The notes: generated by a model from the letters alone, not told the origin. A stretch of 64,000 nucleotides of DNA from Bauldia sp. (GCA_028284325.1 JANQRX010000001.1:310001-374000); one strand, 5' to 3'. Positions 8,670 to 15,946 are shown, counted from the first letter of the stretch. Program-made: numbers and translations.

Positions 8670-8750
8670 CCACCGCCGCGCCCCGCATCCCCGTCGTCGT
8701 CCCGCACGCCGCGCAGCATCTTCGATGATGCGCTGCAGATGCGGGACCTT
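8670..8750 (+). repeat. Family A palindrome copy 4 with 24-nt upstream flank (left long direct repeat)
   Basis: The A unit is 8694-8750. Together with its upstream flank, 8670-8749 matches 9420-9499 in about 76 of 80 positions by eye. The two therefore form a direct repeat enclosing A5, the GIY-YIG gene and B4. The centre here is GCAGCATCTTCGATGATGCGC, itself a strong hairpin. Confidence 0.85.
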
Positions 8751-8765
8751 CTGCGAGACGGCCGA

Positions 8766-8822
8766 GAGATCCCGAGTCTGCGGTGCACCACTAACGTGCT
8801 GCACACGCGCCCGGAATGACGG
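8766..8822 (-). repeat. Palindromic intergenic repeat, family B, copy 3 (diverged)
   Basis: The copy begins GAGATCCCGAGTCTGCGGTGC and ends CGCCCGGAATGACGG, reading opposite to B copy 1. It is more diverged than copies 1 and 2. The ends, CCCGAGTCTGCG and CCCGGAATGACG, keep the family B signature. Confidence 0.7.
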
Positions 8823-8887
8823 TGAGGGTGGAGGCTCCGCCGGAGCGCCTCCGGCAACCGGCCGGCGCTTCGTTGCGGAAACCCACG

Positions 8888-8944
8888 ACGTCATCCCGCA
8901 CGCGGTGCGGCATCTTTGATGACGCTCCGCAGATGCGGGATCTC
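8888..8944 (+). repeat. Palindromic intergenic repeat, family A, copy 5
   Basis: The copy starts GTCATCCCGCACGCGGTGCG and ends GCAGATGCGGGATC. The paired ends again changed together (ATCCCGCA with TGCGGGAT). It ends 26 bases from the stop codon of the GIY-YIG gene. Confidence 0.85.
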
Positions 8945-8969
8945 TGGCACGGAGCCATGTCACCGCTAC

Positions 8970-9260
8970 TCATACGATCGTGTCGTAGAGGTCCGACCAG
9001 TCCGGGTTCGCCGCTTCGATCAGATCGATCTTCCAGGCGCGATGCCATGTCTTGAGCTGCTTCTCGCGCGCGATCGCTTCCTCGGCCCGCGGATGCGGCT
9101 CGGCCAGCACAAGCCGGAAGATGCGATACCGCGCGACGTATGTACTGCCGTTACCGGATCGATGCATGGCGACACGGCGCGCCAGGTCGTTGGTCACGCC
9201 GACGTAGAGGGCGCCGTTCTTCCGGTTGGCGAGGATGTAAACCCAGAAGGTGCGCTCCAT
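8970..9260 (-). CDS. GIY-YIG domain nuclease-like protein
   Basis: This 96-residue single-domain protein belongs to the URI/YhbQ-like GIY-YIG superfamily (COG2827 type). The signature strands are WVYILAN and ALYVGVTNDLARRV, with the catalytic tyrosine (YV-G) and the arginine of the metal-site helix. YVARYRIFRLVLAEPHPRAEEAIAREKQLKTW contains the glutamate helix, where AREKQLK is the conserved segment. Enzymes of this superfamily cut DNA with a metal ion, and some are homing or repair nucleases. The function of this subgroup is not established. Palindromes flank it closely: A5 ends 26 nt from the stop, and B4 begins 15 nt from the ATG. Confidence 0.88.
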   Translation of the reverse strand: MERTFWVYILANRKNGALYVGVTNDLARRVAMHRSGNGSTYVARYRIFRLVLAEPHPRAEEAIAREKQLKTWHRAWKIDLIEAANPDWSDLYDTIV

Positions 9261-9274
9261 GCCAGCGAAGATAA

Positions 9275-9330
9275 GGGATTCCGGGTCTGCGAAGCATCAC
9301 TTCGTGCTGCGTCGCGCACGGAATGACGGG
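9275..9330 (-). repeat. Palindromic intergenic repeat, family B, copy 4
   Basis: The copy begins GGGATTCCGGGTCTGCGAAGC and ends GCGCACGGAATGACGGGG, reading opposite to B copy 1. It starts 15 nt upstream of the GIY-YIG ATG, so it overlaps the region where that gene's promoter should be. Confidence 0.8.
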
Positions 9331-9419
9331 GAGAGTGCGGCACTGGCCCACCGATTACCGGGCGCTTGCCATCGCGAGTTCAACTGAAGCGCGTTGTCAT
9401 CCCACACGCGGCCAGAAAT

Positions 9420-9500
9420 CCACCGCCGCACCCCGCATCCCCGCCGTCGTCCCGCACGCCGCGCAGCATCTTCGATGATGCGCCGCAGATGCGGGATCTC
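9420..9500 (+). repeat. Family A palindrome copy 6 with flank (right long direct repeat)
   Basis: The A unit is 9444-9500. The larger block 9420-9499 is the partner of 8670-8749, with four differences in 80. Just upstream, at about 9398-9415, a broken start of another A unit (GTCATCCCACACGCGG) shows repeated insertion or deletion at this place. Confidence 0.85.
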
Positions 9501-9554
9501 TGCCGCAGTCCATCCCGACATCCCCGATGCGAGCAGGATCAGACCGGTCGGACG

Positions 9555-11180
9555 CTACCGCGCCTCGTCGATCTGTTGCGCGCTCAGCACCTCGTAAGCC
9601 CAGTCGGTACCGGCTTCCTCCTTCTGCGCGAAGAACAGCCGCCGCCCGTCGGTCCGCACGTTGATGAGCCCGTAGCGTAGCCCGCGGACGCCGCGCGCGT
9701 TGTCGAGGCGCGGCTTCTCGATCGCCTTGTCGCCCATGAACAGGCGGAAGCGCTGCTTCTCGGCCGGCCGGTCGTGGATGACCTTGGCCCGCGGCACCGG
9801 CTTGCGTTCATAGGCCGGCTGCGGGTCGTCGTACTCCTTCATCTTGTCGAAGTCGGCGATCGACACGCTGCGCGCGATCTCGGTCATGTAGATCAGCGGC
9901 GCGACCAGCGAATCCTTCTCCGCGTCGACCAGCCGCCGGCCGGTGATGGCGCTGGCGGCGACGATGTTCGGCCGCGGGTGGTCGTGGGTCTCCACGTCGC
10001 CCGACGAGATCACTGTCGCCAGCGGCCTGAGCCCTTCCAGGAACCGGTAGGACACGTCGTGGCTGCCGTGATGGCAGCCCTTGGCCACATCGCTCTTGAA
10101 CTCGGTGACGAACGAGGTGCCGAAGTGCGCCATGATGTGGTGCTGCGAATGGGTGTTGAGGTCGCCGGTGAGCAGGATGCAGCGGTCGCGATAGTCGAGA
10201 CGCAGGACGACGCTGTGGCCGTTGGTGTTCTTGGAATCGTCGTCGGGGAACTTCTTGAGTCCGGGATCGCCGTTGACGGCGGTCTCGATCGGGCCGAGCA
10301 CGCGCATCGTGCAGGCGCTCTCGCCGTTGGGTCCGAAGCCCGGGAGATAGGCGTCGGTGGCGGTCGAGAGCCGGGCGATCCCGGACGGCGCGCCCGAGGC
10401 GCGTTTGGTCGCGGTCGCGGCCTTGACGAACTTGCCCCACGAACCGCTCAGCGTATCGAAGTCGGGTTGGTCGAGATGGTCGGTGGCCGCCAGCGCCGAG
10501 CTGCGGTTGGTGAGCAGCTTCACATAGTGGCCGTTGCGGGTGGGCCCGAGGCTCCGCTTCGCCCGGCCGTCGCTGTCGAGCCCGTTCCACCACCACGACA
10601 GGCCGGCGTGGTAGACCGTCTCCACCGTCACGTCCGAAGCGTCGAGCTCGGCGCGGTTCTTCTCGTCCTGGTCGATGAGATCCCACAGGCCGCCGAAATG
10701 GTCGATGTCGTTGTGGGTGGCGATCATGGCGTCGAGCATGATCCGGGTCTTGTCCGGATCGTCGCGATCGGCCCACGAGACGTAGTCCTTGAAGAACTTC
10801 CAGTCGACGAAGTCGGCGGCGTTCTTGCCGCCATTCTGGCGCAGCCGGATGTTGCCGCCGTCGACCATCAGGTTGTGGCCTTCCGGCGTGACGATCATCA
10901 GCCCGTCGCCCTGGCCGACGTCGATCACGTAGACTTCCAGGAGCGGCTCGCCGCCGAGATGGCGGCGGTGCACCCAGTATTCGACGCCACGGCCGCTGAC
11001 CCGCACGGCGTCGCCGTCGACTTTCAGCCGGCGGACGCGATCGCCCCAGATGTAGCTGCCCCGGCGCCCGGAGCGGGCGCTGCCGCTGCCGTCGTCGCGC
11101 TTCGCCTTCGCGGCGCTGGAATAGAACGGCGCGATGTCCGACTTGACGACATCGTCCCACCACTGTGCGCGTGCCGGCAT
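9555..11180 (-). CDS. Stand-alone ComEC/Rec2-like metallo-beta-lactamase fold hydrolase
   Basis: The protein resembles the soluble C-terminal MBL domain of the competence protein ComEC. Motifs are DVGQGD at residues 87-92, NLMVDGGN, the metal-binding ATHNDIDHFGG (154-164), the aspartate in ILLTGD, and KGCHHGSHDVS with the late histidines. There are no membrane segments, so it is not a DNA channel. At 541 residues it is longer than a bare ComEC domain, with an extra N-terminal region and a C-terminal region after residue about 440. ATG at 11180 is chosen because GGAGG lies just upstream. Relatives are usually annotated only as MBL-fold hydrolases. The substrate is unknown; a nucleic acid or nucleotide is plausible. 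Confidence 0.75.
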   Translation of the reverse strand: MPARAQWWDDVVKSDIAPFYSSAAKAKRDDGSGSARSGRRGSYIWGDRVRRLKVDGDAVRVSGRGVEYWVHRRHLGGEPLLEVYVIDVGQGDGLMIVTPEGHNLMVDGGNIRLRQNGGKNAADFVDWKFFKDYVSWADRDDPDKTRIMLDAMIATHNDIDHFGGLWDLIDQDEKNRAELDASDVTVETVYHAGLSWWWNGLDSDGRAKRSLGPTRNGHYVKLLTNRSSALAATDHLDQPDFDTLSGSWGKFVKAATATKRASGAPSGIARLSTATDAYLPGFGPNGESACTMRVLGPIETAVNGDPGLKKFPDDDSKNTNGHSVVLRLDYRDRCILLTGDLNTHSQHHIMAHFGTSFVTEFKSDVAKGCHHGSHDVSYRFLEGLRPLATVISSGDVETHDHPRPNIVAASAITGRRLVDAEKDSLVAPLIYMTEIARSVSIADFDKMKEYDDPQPAYERKPVPRAKVIHDRPAEKQRFRLFMGDKAIEKPRLDNARGVRGLRYGLINVRTDGRRLFFAQKEEAGTDWAYEVLSAQQIDEAR

Positions 11181-11344
11181 GGTGCGTCCTCCGCCTCCGA
11201 CGCTGACCGTCGGAAAGTGGTGGCACACCTATCGCCGTCGTGCAACCTGTGCGGGCATTGTGCGGGCCCTCCGGCGCCCCGCCGTACGAACGGCAACGGC
11301 CCGGCAGGCGCCGGGCCATCTGTTGATGACGTCAGCCTGTTGGC

Positions 11345-11728
11345 TCAGGCGGCCGGGGCCGTCTGGACGTAGGCCCAGACCAGGACCGCGACCATCACCA
11401 CCTCGACCACCAGCGGCGGGATGATCTTGCCGTCGAAGCCGTCGGCGACGATGCCGACCACCCGGCCGATGATCGCCGCACCGAAGATCATCGCCACGGG
11501 CAGCAGCCACAGCGCCTCGCCGGTGGTGAGGCCGACCACCAGCATCGCGACGGATGCCAGGAACGTGCCGCCGATGACGCCGCGGATGGTGTTGAGGCCG
11601 GGGCTGCCGGCCGGCTCGATCGAGAAATTGCTCGCCATGCGTTGCGGGACGAACATCGACATGCCGCCGAGGCCGAGCAGCAGGAGCGCGGCCAGGCCGA
11701 CGAGGATCTGAACGACGGTGTCCATCAT
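11345..11728 (-). CDS. DUF4345-like small membrane protein
   Basis: The 127-residue protein has four hydrophobic segments: about 5-25 (ILVGLAALLLLGLGGMSMF), 48-68, 72-92 and 100-122. The layout and the conserved FVPQRMA near the first helix resemble DUF4345, a family without known biochemical function. The start ATG overlaps the stop of the upstream SDR gene by four bases (ATGA). The two are translationally coupled and probably controlled by the TetR regulator upstream. Confidence 0.6.
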   Translation of the reverse strand: MMDTVVQILVGLAALLLLGLGGMSMFVPQRMASNFSIEPAGSPGLNTIRGVIGGTFLASVAMLVVGLTTGEALWLLPVAMIFGAAIIGRVVGIVADGFDGKIIPPLVVEVVMVAVLVWAYVQTAPAA

Positions 11729-12693
11729 GCCACCTCGGCGATCGGCGGTGCGCGCCGGGCTTCGGGCTCGCCGATGAACCGGTGGATGGCCACGTTGGCA
11801 TTGTCCTGCTGCGCATGGTCGCTGGTCAGGTCGACGTAGAGGGTGGCCTGGTCGATGATCGGGCCGATCGGTCCGCCGAGACCGCTGGCGTAGAAGCGGC
11901 CGGTCTTGAACGTCGCATCGGTCAGCCCGTCGACGAACCGCTTCGCGCCCTTGTCGAGGCTGTGCATCAGGCCGAACAGCGGCATCAGCGTGCTGCCGAC
12001 ATATTTGAACATCACCTTCTTCAGGAACGGCAGGTCGTCCATGCCGTTGGTGCCCGACGTGCCGCCGGGACTCATGGTGACGAAGCGGATGTCCGGACGC
12101 TGCCGCGCCAGCGACGCCATCCACAGGGCGGCGGTCAGCTTGACGGCGCCGTAGTGCACCAGATCGTCGACCTCGGCGCCGTAGGTGCCGTCGGCGATGG
12201 ACACGAACTCATCGACCGAGCCGGATTTGAGCACCGGGCGCGCGATCCCCATCGGCTTGACGCCGCGCGCGGCTTCCGAGCCGGCGTAGAGCACCACCGC
12301 GTTGATCAGGTTCCGCTCCAGCAGCCGGTCGACGAAGGCCGCGTGGCCGAGCACGTTGACGGCGAAGATGTTGGTCACGCCGTCGAGGGTGCGTGCGCCG
12401 GGATTAGCGCCGCCGACGCCGCCGGCATTCAGCACCACGGCGTCGACCGGCGTGTCCAGCCGGTTGGCGGCGGCGCGCACGGAATCGAGATCGGCGACGT
12501 CGATCACCAGGATCTCGAAGACCTGCCGGCCGGTCTGTTGTTCCAGCTTCGCCCTGGCGGCACGCAGCCTGGCTTCGTTGCGGGCGGCGAGGACCACCTT
12601 CTCGACCTCCGGCCGCAGCGCCATCTGGCGCGCGGTCTCGAAGCCGAGGCCGGCATTGGCGCCGGTGATGAGAACGGATTTGATTGCGTTCAT
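11725..12693 (-). CDS. Short-chain dehydrogenase/reductase
   Basis: The 322-residue SDR has the nucleotide-binding TGANAGLG near residue 11, the NAGG motif in AVVLNAGG, and the catalytic Y-x3-K as YGAVK. It is an NAD(P)-dependent oxidoreductase, and the substrate cannot be read from the sequence. It is somewhat longer than classical SDRs of about 250 residues, with a C-terminal extension like those of protochlorophyllide-reductase-type SDRs. It sits directly downstream of the TetR gene. A perfect inverted repeat lies 21 bases upstream of its start, so repression by that TetR protein is likely. Confidence 0.85.
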   Translation of the reverse strand: MNAIKSVLITGANAGLGFETARQMALRPEVEKVVLAARNEARLRAARAKLEQQTGRQVFEILVIDVADLDSVRAAANRLDTPVDAVVLNAGGVGGANPGARTLDGVTNIFAVNVLGHAAFVDRLLERNLINAVVLYAGSEAARGVKPMGIARPVLKSGSVDEFVSIADGTYGAEVDDLVHYGAVKLTAALWMASLARQRPDIRFVTMSPGGTSGTNGMDDLPFLKKVMFKYVGSTLMPLFGLMHSLDKGAKRFVDGLTDATFKTGRFYASGLGGPIGPIIDQATLYVDLTSDHAQQDNANVAIHRFIGEPEARRAPPIAEVA

Positions 12694-12713
12694 CGTTCCA
12701 GTTCCTTGTTCTT

Positions 12714-12737
12714 GTTTTGGACTTGATTGTCCAAAAC
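12714..12737. promoter_or_regulatory. Putative TetR operator in front of the SDR operon
   Basis: This is a perfect inverted repeat, GTTTTGGAC-N6-GTCCAAAAC. Its core TGGAC-N6-GTCCA is identical to that of the repeat in front of the tetR gene (13367-13390). Two sites with the same core and spacing, one before each transcription unit, are strong evidence for one autoregulated repressor. Confidence 0.8.
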
Positions 12738-12775
12738 GGTCAAAAAAAGAGAGCCGCCGAGTGACATCCCTCGGT

Positions 12776-13351
12776 TCACGTCAAGGCCCGCAGGGCCTGA
12801 TGGGCGATCGCCCGGAGATCGTCCTCCGAGGCGCCGTTCTTGGCCATCACCACCATGCCGGCGATCTGGCTGGTCAGGAACGCGGCCAGGTCGGCAACGT
12901 TGGTTGCCGCCGGCACATCGCCGTCGTCGATCGCGCTCTGCAGTGCCGCCGCGAATCCCGCCCGCATGTCGTCGAGGCCGCTCTCCACCTTGGCCGCAGC
13001 CTTGGCGTCGTGCGGGCCGAGCTCCACGGCCGTGTTGATCATCAGGCAGCCGTGGCGCGCGCCGGACGACAGCATCCGCACGCGCCCCTCGAAGAAGGCG
13101 CGGATGCCGTCGAGGCCGACCTCGGCATTGAGGTGCGCAGCGACATCCTCACGATTGCGCCGCACGTAGCGGTCCAGCGCCTCGGCAAAGATCTGCTTCT
13201 TGTCGCCGAAGGTGTCGTAGAGGCTCTGGCGGCCGATCCCCATGGCGCGCCTGAGCGCGGTCATGGTCGTGGCCTCGTAGCCACGCGCCCAGAACACCTC
13301 CATCGCCGCGCCGAGGGCCGTCTGCCGGTCGAATTCCTTGGGTCTTGCCAT
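12776..13351 (-). CDS. TetR/AcrR family transcriptional regulator
   Basis: The 191-residue repressor has the TetR DNA-binding domain at residues 1-50: DRQTALGAAMEVFWARGYEATTM, then ALRRAMGIGRQSLYDTFGDKKQIFAEAL, with the usual turn GIGRQSLYDTFGDK. The C-terminal domain, with a cysteine in GARHGCLMINTAVELG, resembles the TetR group that responds to electrophiles or small organic inducers. The ligand is unknown. It lies upstream of the SDR/DUF4345 operon in the same direction. Matching operators precede both units. Confidence 0.92.
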   Translation of the reverse strand: MARPKEFDRQTALGAAMEVFWARGYEATTMTALRRAMGIGRQSLYDTFGDKKQIFAEALDRYVRRNREDVAAHLNAEVGLDGIRAFFEGRVRMLSSGARHGCLMINTAVELGPHDAKAAAKVESGLDDMRAGFAAALQSAIDDGDVPAATNVADLAAFLTSQIAGMVVMAKNGASEDDLRAIAHQALRALT

Positions 13352-13357
13352 AGACGC

Positions 13358-13390
13358 TACATAGCCATTCTGGACTGATATGTCCAGAAT
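13358..13390 (-). promoter_or_regulatory. tetR promoter with overlapping operator
   Basis: A perfect inverted repeat ATTCTGGAC-N6-GTCCAGAAT occupies 13367-13390. On the minus strand TGGACA (13386-13381) and TATGTA (13363-13358) are 17 bases apart and could be the -35 and -10 boxes. The operator would then cover the -35 box and spacer, a typical repressor position. The -10 box is so near the ATG at 13351 that the message might be nearly leaderless, which makes the promoter assignment less certain than the operator. Confidence 0.65.
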
Positions 13391-13439
13391 AATCGGGCCC
13401 CACGGGTGTGACGCTCGTCACACCTCAAGGGTCTCCTGG

Positions 13440-14027
13440 CTAGGTCGAAACCTGAACGGTCCAGTCGCGAATGAAAGTTCCAAGCCGTGCGACATCTCGC
13501 TTTGTCAAGGTGCCGCTATGCATAATGACGTTTCGAGAGCGATGAACTATCTCGAACACGCCTGACGCCCATTCAATACTGTGAATAAAAGGCTCAAAGT
13601 GTTCATAGTTGTTCTTAATGATGTTCATTAGATTGGGTAACATAGTGTAATTCAACGGATGCTCCCCTCGCGCTGAATGCCACCTTGCTTCTTCATCCTT
13701 CTTCTTAAGCGCCTCAGCTTGCTTCTTCATCCGATCCGAAACACATTGCTCCCACCAGTTGTCGCCAATCGCCTCAATCAACGTATCTTTAATCAACTCC
13801 CTTACGGAATTCTCGAACGCAGCTACCGCAGTATATACTATCGACATATCGCGAGCAGAAAAAACAAGCTGCGCATCCAGAATGTCTATCGACAGGAGCG
13901 AGAAGAACTCATCATATTCTGACGGCGTCGGTTCATCACGTAATCGACCGGCGCGGTCAAGTGCCTCCTCCGTCAACTGACCACGGTATACGAAGTCGTA
14001 AAGCCGACTTCCATCGTCTTCTTTCAC
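13440..14027 (-). CDS. Swt1-type HEPN domain protein (putative RNase effector)
   Basis: The 195-residue protein matches the HEPN_Swt1 family. Its C-terminal RSRNVIMHSG carries the HEPN catalytic pattern R-x4-H (R165, H170), found in metal-independent RNases of toxin-antitoxin and defence systems. The N-terminal helices (SIVYTAVAAFENSVRELI) and the central NWWEQCV region are also typical. The start is GTG at 14027, overlapping the DUF5343 stop by four bases (GTGA), so the two proteins are made together. Base composition is clearly more AT-rich than the flanking genes, a sign of horizontal transfer. RNase activity is an inference from the motif. Confidence 0.82.
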   Translation of the reverse strand: MKEDDGSRLYDFVYRGQLTEEALDRAGRLRDEPTPSEYDEFFSLLSIDILDAQLVFSARDMSIVYTAVAAFENSVRELIKDTLIEAIGDNWWEQCVSDRMKKQAEALKKKDEEARWHSARGEHPLNYTMLPNLMNIIKNNYEHFEPFIHSIEWASGVFEIVHRSRNVIMHSGTLTKRDVARLGTFIRDWTVQVST

Positions 14028-14656
14028 CGTAAATGTTCCCGTAAGCTTCGAAACAGCGCATCATACACTTCAGGGTCGCGAGATTCAGGTAGTATTATTT
14101 GGATGTTATAATGCAGGCCGCCCATCGACAGTGTGTTGAGTTCGGGGCTGTCGCGTTCATCTGCTCCCGATTCCTTTTCTACGCTCGGCTCGCCACCGTC
14201 ACTGGCCGGCGTTGGAATCTGAGCAGGTTTTGATTTGAAGTCGGCTAGCTTCACCAGGGCCACGAATGTCGACGCCATTTTGTCAACCACTGAATCACTA
14301 TACTGCCCCTGTGACAGTGTCTTAAATTTGCCGACAACGTCTGACTTCTGCATCTCGTGCGCATTGATATTAACTTGGAATAGATCGGAGTAAGAACGTC
14401 GAATTGCTTCCGCTAGTACGGCGGCAGATTGAGTTTGATCTAGGAATCGGAAGTAAGTATCCGTCGGTCGCCCATCGTCAGCTAAGAATCCAAGGCCTTT
14501 GAGGACGCCGATGACAAGGCGGTCACTGTTCGATTTAAAGTCCAGAGAAAATAAGAATCGATTAGTGAACCGTTGCGGTGCCTGAGCAGTCTTTAGCGCC
14601 TCAAGTATGGACTCGAGATTTTTCGTACTCGTCAGGTATGACGTCGGAAGTGACAT
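14024..14656 (-). CDS. DUF5343 domain protein, partner of the HEPN gene
   Basis: This 210-residue protein begins SLPTSYLTSTKNLESILEAL. It has KSNSDRLVIGVLKGLGFL, FRFLDQTQS, SYSDLF and FKTLSQGQYSDSVVDKMASTF, all typical of DUF5343, a winged-helix-like family of unknown function. The acidic Ser/Glu-rich linker (about residues 148-170) separates a short C-terminal strand region. It is the first gene of a two-gene operon with the HEPN protein and could be the antitoxin or sensor. The leader carries GGAG nine bases before the ATG. Its promoter (14703-14732) contains a LexA-type box. Confidence 0.8.
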   Translation of the reverse strand: MSLPTSYLTSTKNLESILEALKTAQAPQRFTNRFLFSLDFKSNSDRLVIGVLKGLGFLADDGRPTDTYFRFLDQTQSAAVLAEAIRRSYSDLFQVNINAHEMQKSDVVGKFKTLSQGQYSDSVVDKMASTFVALVKLADFKSKPAQIPTPASDGGEPSVEKESGADERDSPELNTLSMGGLHYNIQIILPESRDPEVYDALFRSLREHLR

Positions 14657-14702
14657 CCCATGTCTCCGGCAAGTTGCGGTCGCAGTAGCCCGAACTTATG
14701 CG

Positions 14703-14732
14703 AGAATAGAACAAAAAGAGAACAAATGTCAA
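14703..14732 (-). promoter_or_regulatory. Sigma-70 promoter with embedded LexA (SOS) box
   Basis: On the minus strand TTGACA (14732-14727) and TATTCT (14708-14703) are separated by 18 bases and would start transcription about 40 bases before the DUF5343 ATG. The spacer contains GTTCTCTTTTTGTTC (14723-14709), a perfect match to the alphaproteobacterial LexA site GTTC-N7-GTTC. LexA bound here would block RNA polymerase, so the module should be switched on by DNA damage. The match is direct sequence evidence; LexA control is an inference. Confidence 0.75.
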
Positions 14733-14737
14733 TATAC

Positions 14738-15946
14738 CTAAACCTCCTCCACCTGCGAGAAGGGGAGTTCGGGAAGGTTCTGGCGCGGCTTGGCGGGTTT
14801 GGGCGGGGTTACGGCCGGTGTGTCCGGGGCCTCGCCGTCGTCGATCTCCACCGCGCCGATCTTCTCCGCCCGGCTGGTCACCTTGCGGGTGGAGATCAGG
14901 ATCTGGTCGACGTCCTTGCCGGTCTGGGCGAAGTGTCCCTGCAGCTTGCGCACCCGGTCGTCGAGGCGGGCGACGTCGTCCATCAGCTTCATCACCTCCT
15001 CCTGGATCACATGCGCCTGCTCGCGCATGCGCGCGTCGCGTAGGAGCGACATGACCACTTGGATGGAGAGCATCAGCAGCGACGGCGAGACGATCACCAC
15101 CCGCGCCCGGTGCGCCTTCTGGATGATGTCCTCGAAGCGCTCGTGGATGTCGGCGAAGATCGATTCCGACGGCACGAACATGAAGGCCGTGTCCTGGGTC
15201 TCGCCGGGCACGAAGTAGCGCGCCTGGATGTCGGTGATGTGCTTGACGGTGTCGCGGCGGAACTGCGCCTCCGCCGTCTTCATCGCCTCCGGCGTCGCCG
15301 CCTCGCGGATCAGGTTCCACGCCTCCAGCGGAAATTTGGCGTCGACCACCAGCGCCGGCAGGCCGTTGGGAAACAGGATCAGGCAGTCCGGCCGCGTGTT
15401 GTTCTTCAAAGTGGGTTGGAAGATGTAGCCGGAGGCCGGCAGCCCGTCGCGGATGATCGCCTCCATCCGCCCCTGGCCGAAGGCGCCGCGGGTCTGCTTG
15501 TTGGCGAGGATGTGCTGCAGCTCCACCACCTGGCTCGACAGCGAGGTGATGTTCTGCTGCGCCTTGTCGATGACGGCGAGCCGCTCGCCGAGGCGCTTGA
15601 GGTTCTCCTGGGTGCGGTTCGCGGTCTCGGCCACGGTCTGGCCGACATTGCGGCCGAGCCCGTCGAGCCGTTCCGACATGTTCTTGACCTGGCCGGTGAT
15701 CTCGCTCTGGACCCGGGTGAGCTCGGCGAGCCGCTGCTGCATCTCCGCCGCGCGCGCCTTCTCCGCCTCCTCGGCCCTGAGCGCGGCGCGGTCGGCGCGG
15801 ATCGCCGCCTCCTCGGCCTGCCGCGAGGCGCGCCGCCAGGCGAGAAACACACCTGCGAGCAGCACAGCCAGCGCCAGCGCGGCGAGCGCGACAAGGGCCG
15901 TCTCTCCGGCGATGGTCGTACCGCCGATGGTGATGACGCCGTTCAT
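14738..15946 (-). CDS. rmuC: DNA recombination protein RmuC
   Basis: RmuC limits inversions and rearrangements between short inverted repeats and has a PD-(D/E)xK nuclease-like fold. The 402-residue protein has an N-terminal membrane segment (residues 15-38), a long alanine/glutamate-rich coiled coil (40-140), and then the RmuC domain with GAFGQGRMEAIIRDGL, RPDCLILFPNG, VVDAKFPLEAW and AFMFVPSESIFADI. The lysine in VDAKFP belongs to the nuclease-like motif. The C-terminal tail is proline-rich. It stands alone, upstream of the SOS-box module in the same direction. Confidence 0.93.
   Translation of the reverse strand: MNGVITIGGTTIAGETALVALAALALAVLLAGVFLAWRRASRQAEEAAIRADRAALRAEEAEKARAAEMQQRLAELTRVQSEITGQVKNMSERLDGLGRNVGQTVAETANRTQENLKRLGERLAVIDKAQQNITSLSSQVVELQHILANKQTRGAFGQGRMEAIIRDGLPASGYIFQPTLKNNTRPDCLILFPNGLPALVVDAKFPLEAWNLIREAATPEAMKTAEAQFRRDTVKHITDIQARYFVPGETQDTAFMFVPSESIFADIHERFEDIIQKAHRARVVIVSPSLLMLSIQVVMSLLRDARMREQAHVIQEEVMKLMDDVARLDDRVRKLQGHFAQTGKDVDQILISTRKVTSRAEKIGAVEIDDGEAPDTPAVTPPKPAKPRQNLPELPFSQVEEV

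Noticed and set aside
9398-9500. CRISPR array among the repeats near 8.7-9.5 kb
   Set aside because: The units are palindromes of about 55 nt with irregular spacing and alternating orientation. Spacers are not uniform, and there are no cas genes.
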